A stretch of DNA of 64,000 nucleotides. Origin: Trema orientale. Taxonomy: Eukaryota > Streptophyta > Magnoliopsida > Rosales > Cannabaceae. The translations under genes and the position numbers were made by a program. Below are positions 1-12,416 of this stretch, piece after piece (position 1 is the first letter of the stretch; each line of letters opens with the position of its first letter). A model generated the notes under the pieces. The model made no database searches and was not told the DNA's origin. It saw only the letters and a program-made list of their open reading frames with translations. The DNA is taken from positions 1,269,608-1,333,607 of the forward strand of contig JXTC01000033.1 in the NCBI GenBank assembly GCA_002914845.1, given 5' to 3'.

Positions 1-262
1 AATAAGGACAGTATTATGCTGAAAGAGACACGTTTATTGCAAACATGATGAAAACGTCTTAAACAAAAAATACGACGCAAACTGTGAAAAACGACAACCA
101 GCAAATAACGACACTGAGCTCGGGGGAGACTTTCATTGCAAATATGACGGAAAAAGAAAAACATCGACTGAAAAAAAGACAAAGAAGATCAAAATTAATA
201 CAATAAAATTACAAATGACATCACTTTGAGAAATGGCACCAACTTCTAAAATGTGATGAATG

Positions 263-3200
263 TGTTATTTTTCATTCATAGGGGGAGAGAATAATTACAA
301 GGTATATGTATGGACGTTCTGTGACAACACCCCCACAAACTAGCTCCTTAAAACAAGGAGAAACAAAGCTCCCCAGAAACACAGAGGAAAACATATGCAT
401 AATTCTTTGACATTCCAACACTCCCCCTCAAGTTAGTACACACATGCCTAACTTGTCTGAAAAATTTAAAAACATTTTTCTTGGGACTGCTTTGGTGAGG
501 ATATCGGCCAATTGTTCCTCTGATCGAATTTTAAGTAATTTTATAATCTTTCCATCCAAGTTTTCTTTTATGAAAAATCTGTCAACTTCGACATGTTTGG
601 TACGATCATGTTATACTAGATTATAGACAATGTCACATGTTGCTTTATTATCACAAAATAATTGGATCAGTTGCTCAAATAGATAACTCAAATCTTGTAA
701 GAGGACTCTTAGCCATAACGCCTCACAAAGTCTGAGAGTCATACCTCTGAATTCTGCTTCTGCACTTGAGCGAGCTACAACATTTTGTTTCTTACTCCTC
801 CATGTCACAAGATTACCTCCTACAAAGATAAAGTAGCCAAAAATAGATCGTCTGTCATCTAGGGAACCAGCCCAGTCGGCATTAAGATATACTTTTATGC
901 TTTGATAATCTAGGTCTTTTGTGAACAATATCCCTTTTCTCGGGGCAGACTTCAGATACCTCAAAATGCGTGTGACTGCATTCATGTGTTGTTCGTTTGG
1001 ATTATGCATAAACTGGCTGACAATGCTCAAAGCATAAGCTAAATCTGGTCTTGTATGTGATAGATACATCAATCTTCCTACAAGCCTTTGGTATCTTTCT
1101 TTATCAGCTGGAACATAGTTGGACTCAATATATAATTTTAAATCTTCTTTTACTAGTGTATCAACTGGTTGATATGCTGACATTCCAGTCTCTTGTATAG
1201 ATCTAAGGCATATTTTCTTTGGGATAGAAATATTCTTTTAGTAGATCGAGACACTTCAATTCTAAGAAAATATTTCAGAAGACCTAGAACTTTCATTTCA
1301 CATTCTTTAGATAAATATTTCTGTAAAGCCTTCTTTTCTTCATAATCATTTCCTGTAACCACTATATCATCTACATATATAATGAGGGTAAAGATCTTAC
1401 CCTGTTATTTTTTGAGAAAGAGGGCATGATCAGAATTGCTTTGATAATAACCGAAGGCTATCATAGACTTCGTTAATCTTTTAAATCATGCTCTTAGGGA
1501 TTGTATCAAACCATACAATGATTTCTTTAACCTGCATATTTTTCTGCTGTGTCTGTTGGGTATCATGCATCCTGGTGGGAGATCTATATAGACTTCTTCA
1601 GATAAATCAGCATATAGAAAAGTGTTCTTTATATCAAATTATTGCAATAGCCAATCTAGGTTTGCAGTTAAAGACAGTAAGATACGAATTGTGTTGATTT
1701 TGGCTACAGGTGCAAATGTATTTGTGTAATCAATCCCGTAAGTTTGAGTGTATCCCTTGGCCACCATTCTTGTTTTATCGCATTCTATTATGCCGTCAGT
1801 CCTGTACTTCACAGTGTAAATCCATCGACATCTTACTAGTTTCTTTCCTGGCAAAAGATCAACAAGCTCCCAGGTTTCATTTTTTTGGAGAGATTTCATT
1901 TCTTCATTCATGGCGGCTTTTCACCTGTAGTCAGTTAAAGCTTTCTGCACACTGTTAGGGATAGATATACTTGACAATTGATTCACAAGATATACTTGAC
2001 AATTGATTCACAAATAATACATTTGATTCTGACAACTGGTGGTTCGGCACATAATGAGTCATAGGATATCTAATTTTACCAGAGAGATCATATTCATAGG
2101 TGAGTTTAGGGATACCTCTAGTGAGACGATGTGGTAACTTTCTTCTATGTAACTCAAGAGCATCTTCAGTAGGCAATTGGTGTGGTATATCAGAATACGG
2201 TATAACCATATTTTCAGTTTGTGGAACGTTGAATTCGGGCTGAGTAGGAGATAGGCTTACTTCTAGTGTTAGTAGATGTTAACCCCTATTTTGATCCACT
2301 ATTATATCACTTATTTCCTAGTTTTGCTCAATTTGTGATTTGTCACTACTGGAATCCAACGTCATACTAAAATCTAGATTTGTCACTACTAAAATCCAAT
2401 GTCATGCTAGAGTCTAACTGATACGAACCCCACCAACTTGTGATGAAACTCGAAACAAGGATGATGCCTAGGACCGTTCTACAATCAGATTTGGATGGGA
2501 AACCTTGACCCAACACCTATAAAGAAATGTGAACCTTGGTATAAGGAAAGACGCCACAATCAAAGATAGAAAACTCGATTGATAAGTCAAGGGATGAACG
2601 CCACAGAGAGTTCTGATAAGTTCGAATAAGTTCTTAAAAAACCAAAGAGAAATTGCTCTCAATTTTAATGAATTGTAATCTGATCTTATTAAATGAAAAC
2701 TGTACAATATATATAGGAGTAAGCCATGAAAATTGGCAGCTAGAAATCCCTAAAACGCCTAAGGTAACTTATCCAAAACTAAAAAAAGAAAATAGGTAAA
2801 TAACCCTAATAGCTAAGCTAAATTCGTCCCAAATTACATGGTAGGCAATCTGATTTTTTTATCTCTTAATTTCAGCCTATTACACGCCACTTAATAAAAG
2901 GAAATAAGCAAATAAATCATTTTGGGAAACTTCCTAAAATAAGTAAAATAGGAAAGTAAGCTATGACTTAGCATGCAAGTCTTTACAAATTAGATTTCCC
3001 TTCACTATGCGCTTATAGACTTTCTTGCATTTGAATTAAGCTTTTTATGGGCTTAGAAATCCATTCATCTCCATCAATGGGCCTTCACGTATATGCCTGA
3101 GTCCAAATCTCTTGAATCAACTCATTTAATGCATTTTGGAATTTCTTTGCACGTGCCCTTGTAACTGGACTAATGGGAACTTGAATAAAATCCGCATTCC

Positions 3201-3600
3201 ATGCTCTTGTGATTGCCATGTCCTCATCACTAATATTACACCTCTAACGTCCAGGCTTCCAACACCCTGGATATTCCTGGTCATAGTCTAGAGTCTGAAT
3301 TTCTTGCTGATACTCTCCCTGAAATTCTGGCTTAGAAAAATATAGGGTATCTTCATGGAAAACAATATCCATTATGATAAACAATCGCTGTGTTAGAGGA
3401 TGATAACACCGGTACCCCTTCTAATGAGTAGCATACCCAATAAAGACACATCGTAATGCCTGAAGAGTTAACTTACTCGTTGATATTTGTAGAGATGAAC
3501 AAACACAACACAACTAAAGACATGAAGAGGTAAATTTAGGACAACTGGGGCAACAATGGCTTTAGTGAGGGCTTGGAATAGTGTTTGGAAATTAATTGAA
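263..3600 (-). mobile_element. Broken Ty1/Copia LTR retrotransposon (3' part)
   Basis: On the minus strand this reads as the 3' half of a Ty1/Copia polyprotein. It runs from the end of the integrase (about 3580-3300, with the Copia-like phrase RCVFIGYATH) through the variable linker (about 2210-1955) and reverse transcriptase (about 1911-1150) to RNase H (about 1180-611, with the dipeptide-rich signature RSSAEAEFRGM). A purine-rich tract (421-434) directly precedes an LTR that begins TGTTGGAATG at 420 and plausibly ends near 263, giving a short LTR of about 160 bp. Gag, protease and the integrase core are absent. The copy is broken in several places and interrupted by another element at about 2419-3245, so it is an old fossil. 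The Copia lineage is not resolved. Confidence 0.88.
2419..3245 (-). mobile_element. Fragment of a second LTR element (Gypsy-like tail plus LTR) nested in the Copia element
   Basis: The Copia reading stops at about 3245 and resumes below 2410. Between them the minus strand first shows a short tail containing PVTRARAKKFQNALNELIQ, a phrase typical of the C-terminal tail of plant Ty3/Gypsy polyproteins. An LTR-like block follows at about 3087-2419, starting TGAAGGCCC and ending GTATCA, with a TATA box (TATATATA near 2709). The 5' part of the element is missing. The family assignment rests on the tail phrase and the TG...CA block only. Confidence 0.5.
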
Positions 3601-6240
3601 TCCTATTCTACAAATTTGGAAACAGCTTTCATATAATGAGTTGATAGGATAAACAAATGCGCCCTTTGAGATCCGTCAGCTTAATGAGATACATTCACTT
3701 CCATTATATTTTTACTGGGTGTTAATAATATTTTTTTTTCTTTTTTCTTTTTGCTCACACCCTTTAGGAGAGAAGGAAAACTACTCATTGTTATCATATA
3801 TAATCCTTTGAGATTCGTATACTCTATAGCATATGGCATATTATTCAAAAAAAAAAATGGTATGCTCGAATCGAACATGGCAAATTTTTTTTTTAAAAAA
3901 AAAATAATAATGCCTTGCAATTGAATGAATTTAATCCATTGACTCTTATACAACAATTCAAATAAATTCAATTAGGTTGTAATCATTAGTGTCATCTACA
4001 AAAGAAATTAGAGTTCAAGATAAATGATGTGTTTTACTAAAGGGTAGGGAAGAGTTTTTTTTTTAACAAAAAGGTATTTAGAGAGACTGTGAAAACAAAG
4101 TTTTTAAAAATATAATTTATGTACTAAAAAGTAATTTCATTCAAGGTTATCTTAGTAACAAAAAAATTTACTAAAAAGAGATGTAGGGAGAGTAGACAAA
4201 TGAGTAGTAATAGACCAACTCGTAAAAAAAAATGACAAGTGAGGAAATTGAAAAAAATAGACCACTACCACTTATAATAACTAATTAATTATTCATTATT
4301 GTTATTTTTTTAGCTCTAATTTACACCGCTTTTCATTTTCCAAACAAATATGTTTTGTTCGTTATTTGTCGCACCTGAATCAATATCAAAGAAGAAGTTT
4401 ATATGCTGAAAATGTTAATTGACAAAGTATAAAAAGTTGATGTTAACCTCAGATAAAATATATATATATATATTGTTCCCAATCCAATAGGTGTTTTTTT
4501 AACCTATCTAAATATAGTTTTTTTAGCCGTGAATCATTATCTAACAGTTATAATAATATGAGTATTTAGAAAGATGTGTATATTATTTAATATTTTTTCT
4601 CTCTACCTTTTATCATGAAAAGACGTGCATAATGAATTTTAATTAATAAAAAAAAATACATATAGATATTTACCCAAAAAAAAAAAACTATTGGAGTAGT
4701 GTCATATATATGTATATATTTAAAAAATGGTATTTGGCTGTCTAATATGAGGAAATTAATGTGAGAGCCACTTATTGGACTTGAGCTTTTACTTTGGGCA
4801 GTTTTTGTTGTTGTTTAGTTTTATAGCAGTTTTAATTGATAAATTTACATTTTAACCCTTGTCCCTCATTCTCTCACAACCTCGCCCAGTTGTACTTTTG
4901 ATATTTTGTGAAGCTGCCGCTGAACTCCCTCATTAGGATTGTGAGCTGTCACTACTGATGTCAGGCCCAAACAAGATATCGGTAAGTTGGGCCAGACTTC
5001 TCTTCTCCTTCTCTCTTCCCTTGGAACACATGTTTGTCTTTTTCTTGTTAACATGGAATTTGATTCCAGATAAATGTTCAATTTTTGGTATCTTCTTTTT
5101 TTTGGGTTGCATGTTGTCATGTCTCGCGTAACGAATGTTACATAGTTAGAAAATGCTGAGAATTTGTTCGTGGCAGAAAAAATTAGACCAATAACAAAAA
5201 ATTAACTACACTTTATTACGTTTTTTTTTCGGTTGTCCAATTTTTTTTTATCAGATTTCCAATAAAGTTTAATTTTTAATTTTTTTAAGTAGGCAAAACC
5301 AATTCCGATATACCATAATTATATCTTTGAGATAATGTTAAGGATGCTAATTATTATACTAAAATTTTAGAATCAATACATACGGCATGAGTTATTATTT
5401 AATTGTGTACCAGAATTTACTACAAATACACTTAATAATATTCACCAATTGAATGGTGATATGTCATATATATGTTGATATTAAAAAAATTAGGATAATA
5501 GATAGAATCTTAATATTATTCGTCTGATAATATATATATATATATATAACCATAACAAATTCAGACAAAGATTGCACGGAAATCACTATGAAATCGCTTA
5601 GAAAGCACTAAGAAAGGTCCTTTGTAAGTTTGTTTTTTTCTTTTCGGGATAGATAAATAAGTTCTTGCTTTCCGAATACGTTAACAAAGTTTACTATGAT
5701 TTTCACTCTTCATTTTCTGATGGCTTTTTTCATGTCACTTTCCCCAGGTGGGTAACCTTTCTATCTTTTTTAACAGAATCAGCACACTATTTTTGACTGG
5801 CAAAATTAAATAAAACTTAATATTGATTTTTCCTTGTTCTTTTTTTAAAAAAAAAAAAATAGATATAAATGAGGTAGTTGGAAGCCGAAAACTCCAAGTT
5901 GTGAGACAAATTCACAGACAATATCTTCTCCGTCATTGTCAAATCGATTGCTATTACTACACTTTCTATATCTCTCTCTTTTTCCGTTTCTCTTTGGAAC
6001 TTCTCATGAAGTAATATTCACTCAATATGTATACATGTGTTCTTTATTTTAATATTTTTGACCAAAACAACTCTTGCCTCCTCATTTTAAACAAGCAAAA
6101 GATACCAATTTCTTTCCCTTCAATTAGCAGCCATGTCACATCCCAATTCCCATGTAGTTTCTTTCCCTTTCGTTCTCATAATAAGCTTTTTTGGCTTTCC
6201 CCATTTAAGCCTCAAAAAAGTTATTAAATACAAACAAAAT
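3601..6240. other. Gene-free AT-rich intergenic DNA
   Basis: Apart from the MITE at 4475-4703, no coding region, RNA gene or recognisable element was found. Poly-A/T runs and short TA microsatellites (about 4460 and 5528-5548) are frequent. Open frames of 60-96 codons here are low in complexity or have no recognisable domain. Confidence 0.6.
4475..4703. mobile_element. TA-flanked MITE, copy A
   Basis: It starts GTTCCCAATCCAATAGG next to a (TA)n run and ends in the diverged inverted form (CTATTGGAGTAGTGTC) next to another TA run. The interior shares the T-rich AACCTAT block, an AGCCGT...CTAACAG hairpin and the CATGAAAAGACGTGCAT block seen in the other copies. Related copies lie at 16598, 21664, 38141, 54853, 61942 and 62215. 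Confidence 0.7.
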
Positions 6241-6585
6241 AATATTTAGTTTCAACTCTTTTTTTTGACCAAATTTCAAATAAACAAGTTGAATTAAATT
6301 GAGGAAGCAAAAGAAAGATGGATCAAACATCATAAATGCAAACATGATATCTATTTTACAGACTGCTTTATGTAAACAAGACATTCCACAAAAGGGTATT
6401 CACATAACCCGGATTTTCAAGTAGTTGCTCTACTTTCCAACAGAGGAGTTAAAAGCTAACCATCCTACTAAAACCCCACAGCTTCAACCATCTTTGCCTT
6501 GTGGAAGCTCCGAAAAGGCGAAAGAAAAAAGACAAAAAGACTAATCAAAACCAAATTAACATTAATTAGGACTGACTTAAATTTA

Positions 6586-9500
6586 TCAAGTCTCGGCTCT
6601 ATGCTCTGAGTCCAAGCTTACATCAGTGCCTTCGCACTCCAACGACGATGCACGAAGCTTAAAGTTACTCATCTTCTTCACTTCGTCACTTGAATATATG
6701 AATATCTTTTTCACCATCTTACAGAACTCTCTGCAATTTGAAAATGTAAAGAGGGTTATTTTCAATGCTGAGTTTGAAAATACTGGAATACAAAAGTGGT
6801 GCAGGAACTGAAGTTTCAAGTTACTCACATCCATAAATCGTCGCCCACAAGCATCATGTCATTTTCATCATCAGTAAAAACAACTGCCCATTTGCTTGGA
6901 GGATGAAGCTCTCCTTTGATTTCAAACATTCTCTCCAGCTCATCAATCAGATCATTGTAACCACTCAACATCGTCAAATCCACAGCACGACCAACAGCAA
7001 CCCCTTGCATTTGCACCTTCTCAACAGACAAAAAAATGCGTTGTTAACAAGAAAAGACACCCTTGAAATGGTGGTGCAACCTCAACCGAACCAGCCAAAA
7101 GAAGCTTTACCTTAGTACGAGATCTTGACGAAAGCGTAGAGCCCTGTTTGCTTTGTGTGTCCTTTCGTAATACCTCCGATATAATTTTCTGATCCGTTGA
7201 GAGTTTTGATAACTCTTGTTGAGCCTTATCAGCTTCTGGTGCAGCAGCTGGAGTAGATCCTTTGTCACTACAGGATGCCACAACCGAGCATGCAGGCTCT
7301 CTCTCAGGATGAGAGGGAGTAGTGGAATGGCTAGTCAAATTAATGCCAAACAGTCTACAACATACAGAAGCCTCAGACTTCGTCCCTTTCTCCACTGAAT
7401 TATTTGGCCTCGATGAAACAGGAGAGGTATAACCAGACAGAACGGACCTTGCAGAAACAGCTTTGTTGTCCCCTGTGGAGTCCGGGAAAAGGTTTAAAGA
7501 TATATCCACATGCGGAGAAGACCAAACACCTTCAGAGCGGACCATTGAGCCATAATAATTTCCATTACTCATATCTTTCTGCTTCAAAGGCAATGCAATC
7601 TGGCTATCAGAGCTTTGGACTTCGGCAGTACTACCTAACTGTGTCAATTCCACCGACTGAGTTGATCCTTGAAACCAGAAAGCTGAAGCAGCTGAATTGG
7701 TAGTAATTTCTACAATCCAATTGAGGAATACAATTTAAGAAAAGAAGACAGAAACAATTATAGATAAGAAAATTACTATAGTGTTTCATACCAGATTGAG
7801 GAATGTCAACAGGTCGGGGCCTCTTGCTCTTTGCCACTGGTTGAGTCAGATTTAAAGACGAAGAAGCAACAAAAGGCTCTATCTCCCAGGGAGAAACCTT
7901 CTCTGGCCTCTGAATGGTTGCGTGTTCATCCCATTGTACCTAAAAGGGAATACAAAAGAAAATCAGTATCAAAGGAGATCAGTATATATAATCACCAAAT
8001 CTTCATTCAAAATAATATTTTTAACCTTCAAAGACCGCCACTTTGAATCTGTCCATTCCGAAGATACATCTCCAACCCCAACTATAGTTCCCGTGAACCT
8101 ATAAAATTATGTAGGAATTCACAATCAAGTAGAAATAAAATTAACAACAATAACCCAAATATAACTTCGGATACCTTCTCTCGGGAGAGTCTTCTCCCTC
8201 AAACCTCATCTTAAAGCGCATCCCAACAGAAAATTTATTGTTCATAGCCTCTAGATACTTGTTTAAGCCAATAATGAATTGGCTAGTCCTGGAAACTTAA
8301 ACAAGTTAATAGCTTTAGTAAATGCAATGTTCAGCAAGAGACAGCGATAGCTGAAGAAAAGACAGCTACCAAACCTTGGCTTATAATAAACAACAAAGAG
8401 AGTTCGGGTAGTAACAGCATGAGAAGCAGTTGCAAGCACACCAAGATGCATGCTATGGCTGGATATCACAGACGATGGCATGAGACTCTGTTGACGAGCG
8501 AGACGCCGGACACCAACTCGTAGTTCTCCATTATCACCCCTTCAAACGAGGGTTAAATAACAAAAACTAAGCAACCAACACAAAATCCCTCCAAAAAAAA
8601 AAAAACAAAACAAAAATGCACACAGATATTCAAGTCAATATACCTCAAAAACACGAAGGCATCCCCAGCGACCAGTCTCTTGGAAGTGACAAACGTACTC
8701 CATCCCGTGGTAAGCAAATGCCTTCGCGGTTGGCCTAATTAATATAAGTGGAAAACAGAACAAGTTACAGAATCACTCATAAGCATTCTAACATGCCTAC
8801 TAATAACTGTTCGTCAAGTTATTTGTTAAACTTAGTACCCAGGTAAAATGGGACATAAAGCATCAACGCAGATAATTGATAATTTCATTACCTCTGAATA
8901 TATGTTTGAATTTCCACTCGTAGCCATGAAGATCTTTAGCAGCCAACTCTTGAGTTGGGGTTGCTTGAGTCATGTCCTAACAATATTAAACAGGTTCACA
9001 CAAATAATTAGGATCAAACTGCTATATGTTCATGCAAGAAACAAGTATCTAGCGGCAGTTTATTACCAAAGGTGGCAAGCATTCAGTGGCATGTTTTCTA
9101 AGAACTGAGAAGCCTCCATGAGTACTTGTATCAGAAGCCGTCAAAATCTTGCAAAATGAATGAACAGTTGGCCGTGGAGGCTCAGATGGACATGGATCAG
9201 GACTTGTTGGTTCACTTTGCTGTAAAAGTACAATAAAAATAGCCAACCAAAATCAAAATCTACAAAGGAAAAACAACAGAAAGAGAGATATTGCTTCCTT
9301 GTCCTCATTTCTTTTTCACTATTTCTTTCAGCAACCGAATATAACATGTTGAGAGAGAAAAATATTCTCACATCTGCTTCTGGCACCAAAGTGATCTGAG
9401 CATAAACTTCATCTGTTTCTTGTTCTGCCTAATAATTCAGAGTTAAAAACAAAACAATTTACCATATCAAGATACAAACCAAGGACATATGTGTGTGTGT

Positions 9501-10277
9501 GTGTGTGTGTGTGTGTAGAAACTAGAATCATAAATAGAATACCAGATGTTCAATGTGAACCACTTGACAAAGGATCTTGGAGGGAAGATTAAAAAGAGGG
9601 ATTTGATGATTCAGTTCCTGATTTGTGGATGCTTCCAACTACAAAGCCCAGAAGTTTTAACCTCAAAAAATAAACAAATAAAGCAAAACCCAACAACAAG
9701 AACAACACCTTGATCTATCATTTTAGCTTACTTGTTCCATATGACCCTGAGGAAAATAGTAAACTCTCTCTCCTGGCCGGGGAACCTCCACCAACGGTCC
9801 GGCACAGGCCTTCCATAGCTCCTTAGACAGACCACTGCTTCTCAAACCTATTTAACACAAACGTATGAGAACACAAATCTTAAATGAATTTTTTTAAAAA
9901 AACAAATAAGTGTTTCCTAGTCGAGAAAAAAGAAACAAGCTCAAAACACGAAGAGCGAAAAAAATTATATGTACATATAATATATATATAAATATACTAA
10001 ATTGTGAGCTGAAAAATCGAAATCTCAACTAGAGAGATTAGACCTTCAAACAAAGTCAGCTCAAGAGCCAATAAGGAGACCAAAATTTGATAATTTTCCT
10101 CTGTTCTCTCTGTACTTAAAAACACAAGAAAAATGCAAAAAACTTTGACATTTCGATTCCATTTCCTCTAAGGCTCTGCTACTCCTTTTCATCAATGGAG
10201 CTTATCAAAACCCAGAAACAAATAAACCCACCTGTTTCTGTACCAGAAATCGACGAACCACCTTCAAGATGAGCCAT
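6586..10277 (-). CDS. ARF: Auxin response factor, class-B (repressor-type), ARF9/ARF18-like, 691 aa
   Basis: This is a nuclear transcription factor that binds auxin-response elements and connects Aux/IAA signalling to target genes. Fourteen coding exons were placed by hand with GT/AG borders: 10277-10232, 9847-9732, 9638-9543, 9428-9372, 9219-9067, 8976-8892, 8734-8644, 8539-8375, 8288-8175, 8098-8026, 7939-7792, 7709-7111, 7016-6829 and 6730-6586. They sum to 2,076 nt with every phase closing. Domains: a dimerisation segment from about residue 25; B3 DNA-binding domain at about 124-226 ([31 protein letters not shown]); ARF ancillary domain at about 245-332; a basic KSKRPRP near 369-375 that could be a nuclear signal; a Ser-rich middle region with SLNLF (about 452) and RLFGI (about 500-504), a repression motif of the (R/K)LFGV type; and a C-terminal PB1 domain from 582 with the acidic [12 protein letters not shown]. 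The middle region is not Gln-rich, consistent with class B. Closest by recall to Arabidopsis ARF9/11/18; the exact orthologue is not certain. Confidence 0.96.
9489..9516. repeat. (GT)n microsatellite in ARF intron 3
   Basis: An uninterrupted GT/AC dinucleotide run of about 13 units inside the 114-bp intron between exons 3 and 4. It is likely to vary in length between individuals. Confidence 0.9.
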
Positions 10278-10551
10278 TCAAAGCCCGGGCACCCCTAAAA
10301 AACGACGTGTCGTACCAGAGCAAATTAAGAAAAAATAAAAATGAACAACGAACCCTCTCTTCACGAACTATAACACATCACAGGCTACCCCATTTGAGAG
10401 AACAAGGAAGACCCAGAAGAGAAGAGGGAGAGGAAAAAGGACAAATAAATAAACTAATAAATAAAAGGAGCTAAACAGACAGGACGGTTATGCAAAGCAC
10501 TCATAATTATCAGAGGTCGTACAATTTTTCTTTCTTTTTTTTTCTTCTCTC

Positions 10552-10584
<33 letters not shown>

Positions 10585-10920
10585 GTGTAACGACTGTAAT
10601 TTTTAATGGGTTTGTACAGTTCTGCTATCTGGGTCAGTCTTCACTGCATCAGTTACAAAACCACTATTCTCCTTTGTCTTCTCTTCTCAAAGCTTAAACC
10701 CCGAAACCGCCATTACTGAAGCTAACCCAACACAATAGTAATGCTTCTCTCCTCTTTTTTTTTTTTCCGGTTTTTCTTGTTGTTGCTGTCTTTGTTGTTG
10801 TTGTTATCGCTGTTTTTGCTCCCTCAAGGGACCTGAATCGACGTTACCAAATCCCCAAAACTGCTTTTCTCTGAGTCATATTATAATCTCTCTCTCTCTC
10901 CTCTGTGTTTCTCTCTCTAG
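10278..10920 (-). promoter_or_regulatory. ARF leader/promoter with pyrimidine tracts
   Basis: This stretch lies directly upstream of the ARF start codon. On the plus strand it has two long CT tracts (10547-10584 and about 10889-10918), which are GA-rich on the coding strand. Such tracts are common around plant transcription starts and in 5' UTRs. No exact TGTCTC auxin-response element was seen in this block. The transcription start was not placed, and an intron in the leader cannot be excluded. Confidence 0.5.
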
Positions 10921-11548
10921 GTTTCTTTTGGACATTTTTAGAGTCTAGTAGTGCTTATGCTTGGAGTGTTAGCTTACATCCTGTGACAATCTCTGCAGTG
11001 ACAAAGGAAGAGCACTCATATTTGGGCCACCTCATCTAGATCAATATGAACAAACACTAGGAGGAGGACCCACTAAGTCAACTATTCCAAGTTTCCAACT
11101 ATAGAAAAAATAATAATAATAATAATACATTATGATGCTTAGTTATAATATGATTAGAGTTTTTTTATAAGGAAATTTTCTTAAGTTATAATATGATTAG
11201 AGTTCTTTTACTAGGAAATTTTCTTACTTTAAAATAATTTGGTTTCTTTCATAAGGTTTTGGGACTGAAATTATTGGGTGTTTGGAACATGTATGGAATT
11301 TGAATGGATGGTAACTTTTGATGATTGGAGAAAGGAGTTGATGTATCATAGTTACAACGAATAAACATTAATCACATTACAAAAAATATTTGCAATTATA
11401 ATTATAATAGAAAATCAATGATAGTGATAAAAAGGTATAGGAATAGGAAATCATTACGTCCTAGGAGTGTCGTAGAAGGTAGATTATAATGTCAAGGGCT
11501 TGATAACTTGTTTCGGGAGAAATTATTTTTTTTTCATAAATAAAAAAG

Positions 11549-11885
11549 GAATTTTGTATCATGTATTTTGATATTTTGTTTAATTTATACTTTGTGTTTT
11601 ATTGATCATTGAATTTAAAATCTGTTCCAAATTTATATCCTAAAACTAATTTATAGGTATTAATTTATCAGGATGATTTAATAAACTTATTTTCGGATCA
11701 ATTTTTATACCGTTTATTTTTAATCTTTTAAATTGCATCTTAGTAAATAAACTACTCTAAATTGATTTTAGGATATAAATTTGTAACAGATTTTAAATCT
11801 AAGGATCAGTGTTAATAATAACTAAAACACAAAGTATAATCTGAACAAAATGTCAAAATACAAAGTATAAAAGTAATAATATCCC
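11549..11885. mobile_element. Long-inverted-repeat (foldback) element, copy 1
   Basis: The two halves are imperfect inverted copies of each other, each roughly 120-150 bp. Each carries TTTATATCCTAAAA and ATTTAAAATCTGTTNCAAAT. The right end reads GTATAAAAGTAATAATATCCC-like; the left end is diverged. It has the same structure as copies at 25734-26035 and 32030-32384. Confidence 0.7.
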
Positions 11886-12328
11886 AATAAGAAATCTACA
11901 TTTCGTAATTCGGATAGAAAAAAGATCCAAGAGAGAGATTAATATAAATAGTACAAGCACTCAAAAAAACATCAACAATACAAAAACTATGCAACTTGGA
12001 TTATACTGCTTTTCAAACCACTTCTCCCAAAAATAAATAAATAAGTAACGAAAACAACAATAAAACATGGTTCTATCATGTTCGCATTTAAAAGAAAATG
12101 ATTAATGTTAAAGACACTAAAAAGGTGACATTCGTTTTTAACAACTAAATTGTAAATGGTGTGATCTTAGTATAAGATAAAATATTTATTAAAATAAATA
12201 TCATATTATTCTTATAAGATTTTGGTCTCCCAATCATTACTCAAATAACAAATTATAGTATGCATACAAACGTATTGATTTTATACGACTAATAAATTCA
12301 TATTTTTCTTTTTTCATATTTTGTTTTA

Positions 12329-12416
12329 GGCTGTTAAGTTAGAATCTGTAACCTTGGATAGCCCTCGTATTTTTCTGTTGGCTGCTAAGTTAGAATCTAT
12401 AACATTGGATAGCCCT
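12329..12416. repeat. Two-unit tandem repeat, period 51 bp
   Basis: The phrase GGCTGNTAAGTTAGAATCT followed by TAAC-TTGGATAGCCCT occurs twice, starting near 12329 and 12380, with a few mismatches. Confidence 0.85.

Noticed and set aside
4866-5120. 84-codon minus-strand frame in a less AT-rich patch
   Set aside because: No domain, no upstream signals and no continuation by plausible exons.
6586-10277. Possible miR160 or tasiRNA control of the ARF
   Set aside because: Those target the ARF10/16/17 and ARF2/3/4 groups; I saw no matching site in this ARF9/18-like coding sequence.
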